From NCBI RefSeq assembly GCF_947496385.1, contig NZ_CANMCP010000001.1:496001-560000 (forward strand): DNA of 64,000 bases, given 5' to 3'. The notes below the pieces were generated by a model that had not been told where the DNA came from, ran no database searches, and was given only the letters and a program-made list of their open reading frames with translations. Shown here in pieces: positions 1 to 9,392 of the stretch. Numbering within the stretch: the stretch's first letter is position 1; each line of letters begins with the position of its first letter. The DNA comes from an uncultured Croceicoccus sp. (GTDB lineage: Bacteria; Pseudomonadota; Alphaproteobacteria; Sphingomonadales; Sphingomonadaceae). The position numbers and the translations under genes were made by a program.

Positions 1-57
1 CGGACCGGCAAGCGTGCGCGTATCGCGGAACGTCGCGACGACCGCAAGTCGAGCTGA
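1..57 (+). CDS. C-terminal tail of an unidentified upstream gene (partial)
   Basis: Frame 1 is open from the window edge to a TGA at 55-57 and encodes an 18-residue, strongly basic tail (RTGKRARIAERRDDRKSS). A good rho-independent terminator follows 28 bases later, which supports a real gene end. Arg/Lys-rich tails like this are common in RNA-binding proteins, but too little is visible to name the gene. Confidence 0.5.
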   Translation, partial: RTGKRARIAERRDDRKSS

Positions 58-84
58 GCCTCGGCGACAGTATCGCAAGGTTGA

Positions 85-115
85 AGGGCGGCGCCGTAAC
101 GGGGCCGCCCTTTTT
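85..115 (+). terminator. Rho-independent terminator
   Basis: Inverted repeat GGGCGGC (86-92) / GCCGCCC (104-110) followed directly by five T residues (111-115). It closes the partial gene at the window start and separates it from the peptidase gene. Confidence 0.85.
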
Positions 116-225
116 CGTGTGTGCGGCTTATTCGGGGGGTGTCGCAACCGCTCGTCTCCCGGTGGTTGCAATTGTCCGCCGCTTGCGCGAACCATGGCGC
201 AGATGACGATAGGACGATTTTTCCC

Positions 226-2517
226 ATGTTTCGATTTTCCGCAAGCCGCGCCGTCTCGGGTGCGTTTCTGATGGCCGGTTTGATGGCGGGCACCGCGCCT
301 GCGGCCTTCGCACAGATGGCACAGCCGGTCGTGACGGCACCGATGGACGTTCCGGCGGCTGAGCAACGCCCGCTCACGCTCGAGCGCGTATTCGCCAGCC
401 CCGCACTCGACGGTCCGGGGCCGCGTGTGCCGCGGCTGTCGCCCGACGGGCGCTACCTCACCGTCCTGCGCAATCGGGAGGATGACCGCGAGCGTTACGA
501 CCTGTGGGCATTCGACCGTGAGGCGAACGCATGGTCGATGCTGGTCGATTCCGAAAAGCTGGGGTCTGGCCGCGAATTGTCCGAGGCGGAAAAGATGCAG
601 CGCGAGCGCGCCCGCATCGGCAGTTTGAAGGGTATCGTCGCCTATGAATGGTCCGACGATGGGCAGAGCATTCTCGTGCCGCTCGACGGGGATCTGTATC
701 TCGCGCGGCTCGACGGCACGGTTCGGCGCCTGACCGATAGCGAGGCGGGCGAGCTCAACCCGGCGCTCAGCCCGGAGGGGCGGTATCTTTCCTTCGTGCG
801 TGACGGGCGGCTCTTCGTCGGCGATGTCGGGGCCGAGGCGGAGGCCGTGACCCCGCCCGACGAGGCCGAAACGGTCCACTGGGGCGAGGCGGAGTTCGTC
901 GCGCAGGAGGAGATGGGCCGCGATACCGGGTATTGGTGGTCGCCGGATGAACGCCGCATCGCCGTCCTGCGGTTCGACGAGGCGCGCGTCGGCACGGTGC
1001 AGCGCACCGCCATCGGCGCGGGCAGCACCAAGGTTTATGAACAGCGCTATCCCGCCGCGGGCACGCCCAACGTGGAAATCGCGCTCTATGTCATGGATCC
1101 CGATGGCAGCGACCGCGTGCGCGCCGATCTGGGTGAGAACGACGATATCTACATCACCCGCGTCGACTGGGCGCCGGATGGCAGCGCGATCTTCGCACAG
1201 CGGCAGAACCGGGCGCAGACGCGCATGGACATGCTGCGCATCGATCCGGCCACCGGGGCGAGCACGGTCCTGTTCACCGAAAAGGCGGCCGAGGGGCATT
1301 GGCTGAACCAGACGTCGAACTATCGTTTCCTGAAGGACGGGTCGCTGATCTGGTGGTCGGAGCGTGACGGATCCGGCCATCTCTACCGCTTGGCAGATGG
1401 CGCGTGGACGCAGCTCACCGATGGCGACTGGGTCGTGACCGGCCTGCTCGGCGTGGACGAGGCGGCGGGGCGGCTGTGGCTGTCGGGGACGAAGGACGGC
1501 GTGCTCGAAAACCATGTCTACGCGCTCGATTACGCCGGCGGCGGCGCGCCGGTTCGCCTCACCGAGGAAGGCTATTCGCATGGAGCGCGCATGGACAAGG
1601 ATGCGCAGGCGCTCATCGTCACGCGATCCTCGCCCAATCAGCCGCCACAAAGCTATCTCGCCGATAATGCCGGCACGCGCCTGACCTGGCTGGTGGAAAA
1701 CCGCGTCGATGCGGATCATCCCTATGCCCCGTTCGCCGCGAGCCATCGCCCCGCGATCTTCGGCACCATCCCGAACGAAAACGCCACGCCGCTTTATTAC
1801 AAGATGATCCTGCCCGAGATGGAGCAGGGCAAGCGTTACCCCGTGTGGTTCTCCCATTACGGCGGCCCGCATGCGCAGGTCGTGTCTCGGTCGTGGGGCG
1901 GCGCGTTGCAACAGGCGATTGTCGACAAGGGCTATATCTGGTTCGAGATCGACAATCGCGGCAGCGCCAATCGCGGCGTCGATTTCGAAAAGGCGATCTA
2001 CCGCTCGATGGGAAGTGTCGAGGTGCGCGACCAGAAGACGGGCGCCGAGTGGCTGAAAACGCTGGACTATGTCGATCCCGACCGGATCGCGATCGATGGC
2101 TGGTCCTATGGCGGGTACATGACGCTCAAGATGCTGGAGGCGGATCCCGGTTTTTATGCCGCCGGCATATCGGGCGCGCCGGTCACGAAATGGGAGCTTT
2201 ACGACACCCATTACACCGAACGGTACATGGGCGACCCGCGCGAGTTGCCCGATGCGTATGCAGCGGCCAACGCCATCGCCGACGCGGGAAAAATCGCCGA
2301 TCCGCTGCTCCTTATTCACGGGCTGAGCGACGACAATGTCGTGTTCGACAATTCCAGCGCGCTGATCTCCGCCATGCAGGAAGGCGGCGTCCCGTTCGAG
2401 ATGATGCTCTATCCCGGTTACACCCACCGTGTTTCGGGGCCGGTCATATCGGTGCATCGTTATGAAACGGCGCTTCGCTTTCTGGAGGCGAACGGCGTGC
2501 CCGGCGGCGGGCGATAG
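226..2517 (+). CDS. S9 family prolyl oligopeptidase / dipeptidyl peptidase IV-like peptidase
   Basis: Exported serine peptidase of 763 aa that would release N-terminal dipeptides (typically Xaa-Pro) from peptides in the periplasm. The N-terminus (MFRFSASRAVSGAFL...AFAQ) is a signal peptide. Residues about 50-500 are the DPPIV N-terminal beta-propeller and the C-terminal third is an alpha/beta hydrolase. The catalytic triad is visible: Ser627 in GWSYGG, Asp703 in HGLSDDNV and His734 in YTHR. The open frame continues upstream to a GTG at 121, but the ATG at 226 has an AGGACG ribosome-binding site and begins the signal peptide, so I chose it. It stands alone, 82 bases before ilvE. Family assignment is firm; substrate is inferred from the family. 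Confidence 0.93.
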   Translation: MFRFSASRAVSGAFLMAGLMAGTAPAAFAQMAQPVVTAPMDVPAAEQRPLTLERVFASPALDGPGPRVPRLSPDGRYLTVLRNREDDRERYDLWAFDREANAWSMLVDSEKLGSGRELSEAEKMQRERARIGSLKGIVAYEWSDDGQSILVPLDGDLYLARLDGTVRRLTDSEAGELNPALSPEGRYLSFVRDGRLFVGDVGAEAEAVTPPDEAETVHWGEAEFVAQEEMGRDTGYWWSPDERRIAVLRFDEARVGTVQRTAIGAGSTKVYEQRYPAAGTPNVEIALYVMDPDGSDRVRADLGENDDIYITRVDWAPDGSAIFAQRQNRAQTRMDMLRIDPATGASTVLFTEKAAEGHWLNQTSNYRFLKDGSLIWWSERDGSGHLYRLADGAWTQLTDGDWVVTGLLGVDEAAGRLWLSGTKDGVLENHVYALDYAGGGAPVRLTEEGYSHGARMDKDAQALIVTRSSPNQPPQSYLADNAGTRLTWLVENRVDADHPYAPFAASHRPAIFGTIPNENATPLYYKMILPEMEQGKRYPVWFSHYGGPHAQVVSRSWGGALQQAIVDKGYIWFEIDNRGSANRGVDFEKAIYRSMGSVEVRDQKTGAEWLKTLDYVDPDRIAIDGWSYGGYMTLKMLEADPGFYAAGISGAPVTKWELYDTHYTERYMGDPRELPDAYAAANAIADAGKIADPLLLIHGLSDDNVVFDNSSALISAMQEGGVPFEMMLYPGYTHRVSGPVISVHRYETALRFLEANGVPGGGR

Positions 2518-2599
2518 GGCGCCTCGCGGTGCTTGCATGGCATTGCCGCAGCGCCTAATCCCCCGCGCAATATCACGAAGACAGGCAGGATAACGGACC

Positions 2600-3700
2600 A
2601 TGGCGAACAGCGCGCCCACGCTGCAATTCAACGCAATCGCGCACCCCGCGCCCGTGCCCGGCGAAACCCGGGTGGAGGCATTGCGCAATCCCGGCTTCGG
2701 CACGCTGTTCACCGATCACATGGTCACGGTCGATTATACCGAAGGGCGCGGATGGCACGATGCGACCATCGGCCCGCGCCAGCCGATCCCGCTCGACCCC
2801 GCCGCGGCGGTGCTGCATTACGCGCAGGAAATCTTCGAGGGGATGAAAGCCTATCGCGGTCCCGATGGCGGGCTGACCCTGTTCCGGCCGGAGGAGAACG
2901 CGGCGCGTTTCAATCGTTCCGCCGCGCGCATGGCGATGCCGGAGTTGCCGGAGGACCTGTTCCTGTCCGCGGTGCGCGAATTGATCGCGGCCGACAGGGA
3001 CTGGTTTCCGGAGGTCGAGGGCGGCTCGCTCTACCTGCGCCCCTTCATGTTCGCGTCGGAGGCGTTTTTGGGCGTGCGGCCCGCGCGTGAGTACAAGTTC
3101 GTCGTGATCGCCAGCCCCGCCGGCAATTATTTCAAGTCGGGTGCGCCCGCGGTGTCGATCTGGGTATCGCGCGATTATGCCCGCGCGGCGCCGGGCGGCA
3201 CCGGTGCGGCGAAATGCGGCGGCAATTACGCGGCCAGCCTCGTCCCGCAGGCCGAAGCGATCGAGCGCGGCCATGACCAGGTCGTGTTCCTCGACGCAGC
3301 GGAACACAAATGGATCGAGGAGCTGGGCGGGATGAACCTGTTCTTCGTAATGGAGGATGGCAGCGTCGTGACCCCGCCGCTCACCGGCACGATCCTGCCC
3401 GGCATCACCCGCGACAGCCTCATCACCCTGCTCAAGGACGAAGGCCTGCGCCTGCGCGAAGAGAAATACAGCATCGACCAGTGGCGCGAGGATGCGAATT
3501 CGGGCCGGCTCGTCGAATGTTTCGCCTGCGGCACGGCGGCGGTCATCACCGCGGTCGGCAAGGTGGCGGGCCATGATGGCGAGTTCACCATCGGATCGGG
3601 CGCCGCCGGGCAATTGACGCAGAAATTGCGGCGGACGCTGACGGGGATTCAGCGCGGCGAGATCGCCGATCCGCACGGCTGGGTCACGCGGCTGGACTGA
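2600..3700 (+). CDS. ilvE: Branched-chain amino acid aminotransferase
   Basis: PLP-dependent class IV aminotransferase of 366 aa, the usual length for the bacterial 'long' BCAT type. It interconverts leucine, isoleucine and valine with their 2-oxo acids using 2-oxoglutarate. The PLP lysine is probably Lys205 in AAKCGGNYAAS, and the characteristic early segment HYAQEIFEGMKAYR (about 73-86) is present. The start ATG follows a purine-rich stretch (ACAGGCAGGATAA). It converges on the topoisomerase gene with only 12 bases between the stop codons, and no terminator hairpin fits there. Confidence 0.95.
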   Translation: MANSAPTLQFNAIAHPAPVPGETRVEALRNPGFGTLFTDHMVTVDYTEGRGWHDATIGPRQPIPLDPAAAVLHYAQEIFEGMKAYRGPDGGLTLFRPEENAARFNRSAARMAMPELPEDLFLSAVRELIAADRDWFPEVEGGSLYLRPFMFASEAFLGVRPAREYKFVVIASPAGNYFKSGAPAVSIWVSRDYARAAPGGTGAAKCGGNYAASLVPQAEAIERGHDQVVFLDAAEHKWIEELGGMNLFFVMEDGSVVTPPLTGTILPGITRDSLITLLKDEGLRLREEKYSIDQWREDANSGRLVECFACGTAAVITAVGKVAGHDGEFTIGSGAAGQLTQKLRRTLTGIQRGEIADPHGWVTRLD

Positions 3701-3712
3701 CGCCGCGCGGAG

Positions 3713-4750
3713 TCAGGCCGCGGCGAGCAGCTCGGCCGCCTGCGGGCTTTGTTCGAGCAGGGACAGCAGGCCGCGCTCCTCCCGGCTTTGCCAGCGGGTG
3801 CGGCGTGGCAGGCGCAGCGCGTCGCGCCATGCGTCCTGATCCTCGACACGCGCGATGACGGCGGGGTGGATATAGCTGCGCCGCGCGACCGCCGGCGTAT
3901 TGCCGAGCCGGTCCGACACCACGTCGAGCAGATCCTTGATCGCCACGCCTTCCTTTGCCGAGGACAGCGCGGTGAAGGCGAGAACGCTCGCGTGATAGGT
4001 GCGGAAATCCTTTGCGGTGAAATCCTCGCCCATGGTTTCGCGAAGATAGGCGTTCACGTCCGAGGAGGTGACGTGATGCGCATCGCCATCGGCATCGACA
4101 TATTGGAACAGATGCTGCCCCGGCAGATCCTGCACATCCTTCACGAACCGGGCGAGGCTGCGATCGGTCAGCGTGACCTTGCGCAACTTGCCCGACTTGC
4201 CCTTGAATTTCAGGTGGAGCGCGCCCTTCGTCACCTCGACATGGCGGTGGCGCAGCGTGGTCGCGCCGAAACTCTTGTTCGCCTTCGAATAGGCCTCGTT
4301 CCCGATCCGGATGCGGCCGAGGTCGAGCAGGCGAATGACGCTTGCGATGGCGCGCGCGCGGGTGAGCGTGGGGGCGGCGAGGTCATCCTCGACCCGCTTG
4401 CGCACGAGCGGCAGCAGTTTTCCGAACGCGGCGCAGCGGTCGAATTTTTCGCCCTCGCGCGCTTCGCGAAAGGCGGGGTGGTAGCGATATTGCTTGCGCC
4501 CGCGCGCGTCGATCCCGGTGGCGAGGATGTGCCCGTTGCCCGCCGGACAGAACCACGCATCGGTGTAGGCAGGGGGCAGGGCGATGGCATTGAGCCTCGT
4601 AATCTCCCCCTTGTCGCGGATCAGCGTGCCCGACGGATCGTAATACGCCCAACCCTTGCCGCAACGCCGGCGCGTGACGCCGGGGAGGGAATCGTCGACA
4701 TAGACCAGCCGCGATGCCGAACATTCGGCGGGGGATGTGCGTGTTGCCAT
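3713..4750 (-). CDS. DNA topoisomerase IB
   Basis: Eukaryote/poxvirus-type topoisomerase IB of 345 aa, which relaxes supercoils by nicking one strand through a 3'-phosphotyrosine. The bacterial family hallmarks are present: an N-terminal domain with DAWFCPAGNGHILATGIDARGRKQYRYH (quoted in two parts: DAWFCPAGNGHILATG and IDARGRKQYRYHP), the segment GRIRIGNEAY carrying a catalytic Arg, and the nucleophile Tyr293 in VARRSYIHP. Such genes are common, non-essential accessory topoisomerases in Proteobacteria. No operon partner: it converges on ilvE and lies upstream of, and opposite to, the tRNA. Confidence 0.93.
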   Translation of the reverse strand: MATRTSPAECSASRLVYVDDSLPGVTRRRCGKGWAYYDPSGTLIRDKGEITRLNAIALPPAYTDAWFCPAGNGHILATGIDARGRKQYRYHPAFREAREGEKFDRCAAFGKLLPLVRKRVEDDLAAPTLTRARAIASVIRLLDLGRIRIGNEAYSKANKSFGATTLRHRHVEVTKGALHLKFKGKSGKLRKVTLTDRSLARFVKDVQDLPGQHLFQYVDADGDAHHVTSSDVNAYLRETMGEDFTAKDFRTYHASVLAFTALSSAKEGVAIKDLLDVVSDRLGNTPAVARRSYIHPAVIARVEDQDAWRDALRLPRRTRWQSREERGLLSLLEQSPQAAELLAAA

Positions 4751-4887
4751 GGCCGAAAAACCCTTTTCGCCACAGGCGGTTCCGCGCGCGGTGCCGGGAC
4801 GGCGCGCCTATCGCGACGGATCGTGCAATCGGCCCCTTTCATTTGACGTTCGTATGGTTATAAGGCGCCGCGCACACGGATGCATAT

Positions 4888-4962
4888 TGGGGCGTAGCCA
4901 AGCGGTAAGGCACCGGTTTTTGGTACCGGCATGCGCAGGTTCGAATCCTGCCGCCCCAGCCA
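4888..4962 (+). tRNA. tRNA-Gln (UUG)
   Basis: Cloverleaf of 75 bases including an encoded CCA. Acceptor arm TGGGGCG (4888-4894) pairs with CGCCCCA (4952-4958). The anticodon stem CCGGT/ACCGG encloses the loop TTTTGGT, giving anticodon TTG at 4920-4922, and the T arm is GCAGG-TTCGAAT-CCTGC. A TTGACG at 4843 and TATAAG at 4859 lie upstream, but their 10-base spacing is too short for a standard promoter. Confidence 0.97.
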
Positions 4963-4997
4963 CCCGCGCTTTCACGAAACGAACCCGCCGCGACGCC

Positions 4998-5864
4998 CTA
5001 GGGTAGCGCGCAATGCGCAGCCGGCACCCCCGCCACACCCGCATCGAAGGCGAACAGGCTCCCGGCGTCGGGTTGCTCGCGAAGCTGTGTATCGTCGAGC
5101 CCGGTGCGCGCCGTGGTGACATAGGCGGTCGTCCCATCCGCCCCGCCCAGTGCAAGCTTGGTCACGCGCGCGCAGGGAAACCGGATTTCGCGCATCAGCC
5201 GCCCATCGGGATCGTAGCGTCTCACCCCCCATCCATCCCACAGGCACACCCACAGGCATCCCTCGGCATCGAGGGTAACACCGTCGGGGAACCCGTTGCC
5301 TTCCTCGATCTGCACATGGAGCCGGCCATCGACCGGCGCGCCGTCCTCGATCCTGTAGCGGGAGATACGCCCGCGCGGCGAATCGACGTGATACATCGTG
5401 CTGCCATCGGCTGAGATCGCCGGGCCGTTGGGCACCACGATATTGTCGAGATGTTGCCGGACCTCGCCGCGGTCATAGACGAACAACCCGCCCAGAGGCT
5501 CGGTTTCCGGTTCATGCGACATCCCGAACCAGAGCCGCCCATGCGGATCGACCGCCCCGTCGTTGGTCCGCGTATCCTCCCGCACGGGCAGGTCGCACAG
5601 TCGATCGTCGCGCCCCGTCAGCGACAGCAGCCGAAGTTCCCGGTTCGAGCCATAGACGAAGCTGTCCGCCCCCGCGGGATAGATGAAGCTCGGCCGCCCG
5701 GTGCAGGGCAGGTCGCGGCCCGCGCCGCGCTCCAGATCGTACAGGCAGATACGCCCGCCATGGATGTCGACGAAGAGCAGCACCTGTTGCTCCTCGATCC
5801 AGACCGGCCCTTCGCCCAGTATCGTCCCGGCGCGCCAGGCGACCGTCAATCCGCTCTCACTCAT
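4998..5864 (-). CDS. SMP-30/gluconolactonase family sugar lactonase
   Basis: Six-bladed propeller lactonase of 288 aa; in this cluster it would hydrolyse the aldonolactone (arabinono- or xylono-lactone) made by the Gfo/Idh dehydrogenase to the free sugar acid. The divalent-metal ligands of the SMP-30 family are recognisable: Glu in LGEGPVW near the start, Asn in TNDGAVDPHG, Asn in VPNGPAISADG and Asp in FPDGVTLDAEG. The reading frame is open to 6056 and another ATG lies at 5903, but the ATG at 5864 has GGAAGAG eight bases upstream and gives the normal family N-terminus. It is divergent from the dehydratase gene across a short shared promoter region. Confidence 0.9.
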   Translation of the reverse strand: MSESGLTVAWRAGTILGEGPVWIEEQQVLLFVDIHGGRICLYDLERGAGRDLPCTGRPSFIYPAGADSFVYGSNRELRLLSLTGRDDRLCDLPVREDTRTNDGAVDPHGRLWFGMSHEPETEPLGGLFVYDRGEVRQHLDNIVVPNGPAISADGSTMYHVDSPRGRISRYRIEDGAPVDGRLHVQIEEGNGFPDGVTLDAEGCLWVCLWDGWGVRRYDPDGRLMREIRFPCARVTKLALGGADGTTAYVTTARTGLDDTQLREQPDAGSLFAFDAGVAGVPAAHCALP

Positions 5865-5891
5865 CGCGTGCTCTTCCACGATTACGCTCCC

Positions 5892-5938
5892 TTGAAACCT
5901 CATTTGTATGAGTATATAGGCACGGTCAAACGGGTCAA
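5892..5938. promoter_or_regulatory. Divergent promoters and possible GntR operator of the sugar cluster
   Basis: On the minus strand TTGACC (5938-5933), a 16-base spacer and TATACT (5916-5911) form a good promoter for the lactonase gene. On the plus strand TTGAAA (5892-5897), 17 bases and TATAGG (5915-5920) could serve the dehydratase operon. The two overlap around an imperfect inverted repeat TTGTATGAGTATATAG (5904-5919), well placed as an operator for the GntR protein encoded at the end of the cluster. Promoters are read from sequence; operator assignment is inference. Confidence 0.5.
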
Positions 5939-5961
5939 TCGGTGTTGGAAAGGATAGGATC

Positions 5962-7785
5962 ATGACGGCCAACAGGTCGCAAAACGGTGCGGATAACGGC
6001 GGGGATCGCCGGCTGCGCTCTGCCGCGTGGTTCGACAACCCCGACAATATCGACATGACCGCGCTCTATCTGGAGCGGTATCTGAACTTCGGGCTTTCGG
6101 CGGAGGAACTGCGTTCGGGGCGCCCGATCATCGGCATCGCGCAGACAGGCAGCGACCTGTCCCCGTGCAATCGCCATCACCTCGTCCTGGCCGAACGCGT
6201 GCGCGAAGGCATCCGCGAGGCGGGCGGCATCGCCATCGAATTTCCCGTCCACCCGATTCAGGAAACGGGCAAGCGGCCCACGGCGGGGCTGGACCGGAAC
6301 CTCTCCTATCTCGGCCTGGTCGAGGTGCTTTTCGGCTATCCGCTCGACGGGGTGGTGCTCACCATCGGGTGCGACAAGACCACGCCGGCCGCGCTCATGG
6401 CGGCGGCGACGGTCAACATTCCGGCGATCGCGCTGTCCGTCGGGCCGATGCTCAATGGCTGGCACAAGGGCGAGCGCACGGGATCGGGCACCATCGTGTG
6501 GAAAGCGCGCGAAATGTTGAGCCGGGGGGAAATCGACCAGGACGGCTTCGTCCGCCTCGTCGCGTCGAGCGCGCCCTCCACCGGCTATTGCAACACGATG
6601 GGCACGGCCACGACGATGAATTCGCTGACCGAGGCGCTGGGCATGAGCCTGCCGGGGTCGGCCGCCATTCCGGCGCCCTATCGCGACCGGCAGGAAAACG
6701 CCTATCGCACCGGCAAGCGGATCGTCGACATGGTGCGCGAGGATCTCAAGCCCTCGGACCTGCTGACGCGCGATGCGTTTCTCAACGCGATCGTGGCCAA
6801 TACCGCGATCGGCGGGTCGACGAACGCGCCGATCCACCTCGCCGCCATCGCGCGGCACATGGGGGTGGAGCTTTCCCTGCGCGACTGGCACGAATTCGGG
6901 CACGACGTTCCCCTGCTCGTCAACCTGCAGCCCGCCGGCGAATATCTGGGCGAGGATTACTATCGCGCGGGCGGCGTGCCGGCGGTCATGGCGCAGCTGA
7001 TCGAGGCGGGGCTGATCCGCGAGGACGCCAATACGGTCAACGGCAAGACGATCGGCGAAAACTGCCGCGATGTCGCCATCCTCGATACCGAGGTCATCCG
7101 CCCGTTCGACAAGCCCTTGCGGCAGAGCGCGGGTTTCATCGTGCTGACCGGAAACCTCTTCGACAGCGCGATCATGAAGCGCAGCGTCATTTCCGACGAA
7201 TTCCGCCAGCGTTTCCTCGGCAATCCCGACGATCCCGACGCGTTCGAGGCGCCGGTCGTGGTGTTCGACGGGCCGGAGGATTATCACGCGCGGATCGACG
7301 ATCCCGCGCTCGGCATCGATGCGGGGACCGTGCTCGTGATGCGCGGCACGGGGCCGGTCGGATACCCCGGTTCGGCCGAGGTCGTGAACATGCGCGCGCC
7401 GGCCCATCTCCTGCGCGACGGGGTGCAGAGCCTGCCCTGCCTCGGCGACGGGCGGCAATCGGGCACCAGCGGCAGCCCGTCCATCCTCCATACCGCGCCC
7501 GAGGCTGCGGTGGGCGGCGGGCTCGCGCTGCTGAAATCGGGCGATCGGATCCGTATCGATCTGCGGCGGGGCCGCGTCGATGCGCTGTTGCCGGATGAGG
7601 AACTCGCCACCCGCCGTGCGGCGCTGAACGAGGCGGGCGGTTACGCCTATCCCGCGTCACAAACCCCCTGGCAGGACATTCAGCGCGCTCTTGTCGGACA
7701 GATGGACGAGGGCGCCATTCTCGAAGGTGCGGAAAAATTCCAACGCATCGCACAGACGCGCGGTCTCCCGCGCGACAGCCACTGA
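5962..7785 (+). CDS. IlvD/Edd family sugar-acid dehydratase
   Basis: Iron-sulfur dehydratase of 607 aa that would convert a pentonate (L-arabonate or D-xylonate) to the 2-keto-3-deoxy acid. It belongs to the IlvD/Edd family: conserved cysteines for a [2Fe-2S] cluster are visible at Cys69 ([10 protein letters not shown]), Cys137 ([10 protein letters not shown]) and Cys210 ([14 protein letters not shown]). Length matches the pentonate dehydratases, slightly longer than IlvD. The SDLSPCN...HHL motif is typical of the sugar-acid branch rather than dihydroxy-acid dehydratase. The ATG follows AAAGGATAGG. First gene of the plus-strand operon, 26 bases before the aldehyde dehydrogenase. Confidence 0.9.
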   Translation: MTANRSQNGADNGGDRRLRSAAWFDNPDNIDMTALYLERYLNFGLSAEELRSGRPIIGIAQTGSDLSPCNRHHLVLAERVREGIREAGGIAIEFPVHPIQETGKRPTAGLDRNLSYLGLVEVLFGYPLDGVVLTIGCDKTTPAALMAAATVNIPAIALSVGPMLNGWHKGERTGSGTIVWKAREMLSRGEIDQDGFVRLVASSAPSTGYCNTMGTATTMNSLTEALGMSLPGSAAIPAPYRDRQENAYRTGKRIVDMVREDLKPSDLLTRDAFLNAIVANTAIGGSTNAPIHLAAIARHMGVELSLRDWHEFGHDVPLLVNLQPAGEYLGEDYYRAGGVPAVMAQLIEAGLIREDANTVNGKTIGENCRDVAILDTEVIRPFDKPLRQSAGFIVLTGNLFDSAIMKRSVISDEFRQRFLGNPDDPDAFEAPVVVFDGPEDYHARIDDPALGIDAGTVLVMRGTGPVGYPGSAEVVNMRAPAHLLRDGVQSLPCLGDGRQSGTSGSPSILHTAPEAAVGGGLALLKSGDRIRIDLRRGRVDALLPDEELATRRAALNEAGGYAYPASQTPWQDIQRALVGQMDEGAILEGAEKFQRIAQTRGLPRDSH

Positions 7786-7811
7786 AAAGCAAACCCAAAA
7801 GGTCATACATC

Positions 7812-9392
7812 ATGTCGAAACTCAACGGTGCCATTCTTGTCGGATCGCGCGAAGAGCGGAGCGAGGAAAGCTTCGGCGCGGTCGATCCGTCCACCGGAAA
7901 ACCCCTCGATCAGCAATATTGCGAAGCCGATGCCGGCCATGTTGACGCGGCCTGCGCACTCGCCACGGAGGCGTTCGCCGCATTCGACGGGTTGAGCCCC
8001 GATGCCCGCGCCGGCTTCCTCGAAACGATCGCGGACAAGATCATGGCGATTGGTGACGAGCTGGTGACGACGGCGATGGCGGAAACCGGCCTGCCGCGCG
8101 CGCGACTGGAGGGCGAGCGTGGGCGCACGTGCAATCAGCTGCGCCTTTTCGCGGCCGAAGTGCGCAGCGGCGAATGGATCGATGCGACCATCGACCCGGC
8201 GCTCCCCGATCGTCAGCCGCCCCGCGTGGACCTGCGCCGTGCCAATCGCGCGGTCGGGCCGGTCGCGGTGTTCGGCGCCTCGAACTTCCCGCTCGCCTTC
8301 TCGGTGGCGGGCGGCGACACCGCCTCTGCGCTGGCGGCGGGCTGTCCCGTGGTGGTGAAGGGGCATCCCGCCCATCCCGGCACGGGCGAACTCGTCGCCC
8401 GCGCGATCCGCGACGCCATTTCCGAAAGCGGCCTTCCGGAGGGCGTGTTCTCCTATCTTCCGGGCCGTTCCAACGCGCTGGGCTCGGCGCTGGTGCGCGA
8501 TCCGCGGATTGCCGCGGTCGGTTTCACCGGCTCGCGCAGCGGCGGGCTCGCCCTGGCCGCGATCGCGGCGGAGCGCGAGGTTCCGATCCCCGTCTATGCC
8601 GAAATGAGCAGCATCAATCCCGTCATCCTCATGCCGCATGCGCTCGCCGATCGCGGCGCCGCGCTGGGTGAGGCGTTTGCCGGTTCGCTCGTCATGGGTG
8701 CGGGGCAGTTCTGCACCAATCCGGGCATCGTGCTGACGCTCGGCGGGGAGGGGTTCGACCCCTTCGTCACCGCGGCGGCAGAGGCGCTGTCCAACGGTTC
8801 GCCGGCCGTCATGCTGACCGGGCAGATCCATGCCGCTTATGACGAGGCGGTCTCCGCGCTCGACGCGCACCCCGCCACGAACCGCGTCGCCAGCGGGGCG
8901 AAGGGCGACGGCGCCAATCTGTGCTCGGCTGCGGTGTTTACCGTTTCGGGCGACGATTTCGTGGCCGATCGCGCGCTTTCGCAGGAAGTTTTCGGCTCCG
9001 CATCGGTCATCGTGCGCTGCCGCGACCTGGCGCAGATGCGCGAGATCCTCGCCAATATGGAAGGGCAGCTCACCATCACCTTCCATTGCGACGAGGCGGA
9101 CGAGGCCGACGCCGCAACGCTTATGCCCGCGGCGCAGGACCGGTGCGGGCGCATCCTGTTCGGCGGCTGGCCGACCGGGGTCGAGGTGTGCCGCGCCATG
9201 GTTCACGGCGGACCGTTCCCCGCGACGACCGACCCGCGCACGACGTCTGTCGGCACGCTTGCCATGATGCGCTTCGTGCGGCCGGTCTGTTATCAGGATA
9301 CGCCGGACAGCCTCCTCCCCGCCGCGCTGCGCCGGGACAATCCGCTTGGCATTGCGCGCCGGGTCGACGGCGTATGGGAAGCACGCGCATGA
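7812..9392 (+). CDS. 2,5-dioxovalerate (alpha-ketoglutaric semialdehyde) dehydrogenase
   Basis: NAD(P)-dependent aldehyde dehydrogenase of 526 aa, expected to oxidise 2-oxoglutarate semialdehyde to 2-oxoglutarate as the last step of the pathway. Catalytic Cys301 lies in GAGQFCTNPG, and general base Glu264 in VYAEMSSINP. The co-factor motif FGASNFPLAFSVAGGDTASAL (about 154-174, given here as FGASNFPLAF) is typical of the KGSADH type. It overlaps the next gene by four bases (ATGA). Sequence class is firm; substrate is inferred from neighbours. Confidence 0.9.
   Translation: MSKLNGAILVGSREERSEESFGAVDPSTGKPLDQQYCEADAGHVDAACALATEAFAAFDGLSPDARAGFLETIADKIMAIGDELVTTAMAETGLPRARLEGERGRTCNQLRLFAAEVRSGEWIDATIDPALPDRQPPRVDLRRANRAVGPVAVFGASNFPLAFSVAGGDTASALAAGCPVVVKGHPAHPGTGELVARAIRDAISESGLPEGVFSYLPGRSNALGSALVRDPRIAAVGFTGSRSGGLALAAIAAEREVPIPVYAEMSSINPVILMPHALADRGAALGEAFAGSLVMGAGQFCTNPGIVLTLGGEGFDPFVTAAAEALSNGSPAVMLTGQIHAAYDEAVSALDAHPATNRVASGAKGDGANLCSAAVFTVSGDDFVADRALSQEVFGSASVIVRCRDLAQMREILANMEGQLTITFHCDEADEADAATLMPAAQDRCGRILFGGWPTGVEVCRAMVHGGPFPATTDPRTTSVGTLAMMRFVRPVCYQDTPDSLLPAALRRDNPLGIARRVDGVWEARA

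Noticed and set aside
121-225. Longer peptidase start at GTG 121
   Set aside because: It would bury the signal peptide and has no good ribosome-binding site; ATG 226 has both.
4843-4864. Promoter TTGACG/TATAAG before tRNA-Gln
   Set aside because: The two elements are only 10 bases apart, too close for a sigma-70 promoter.
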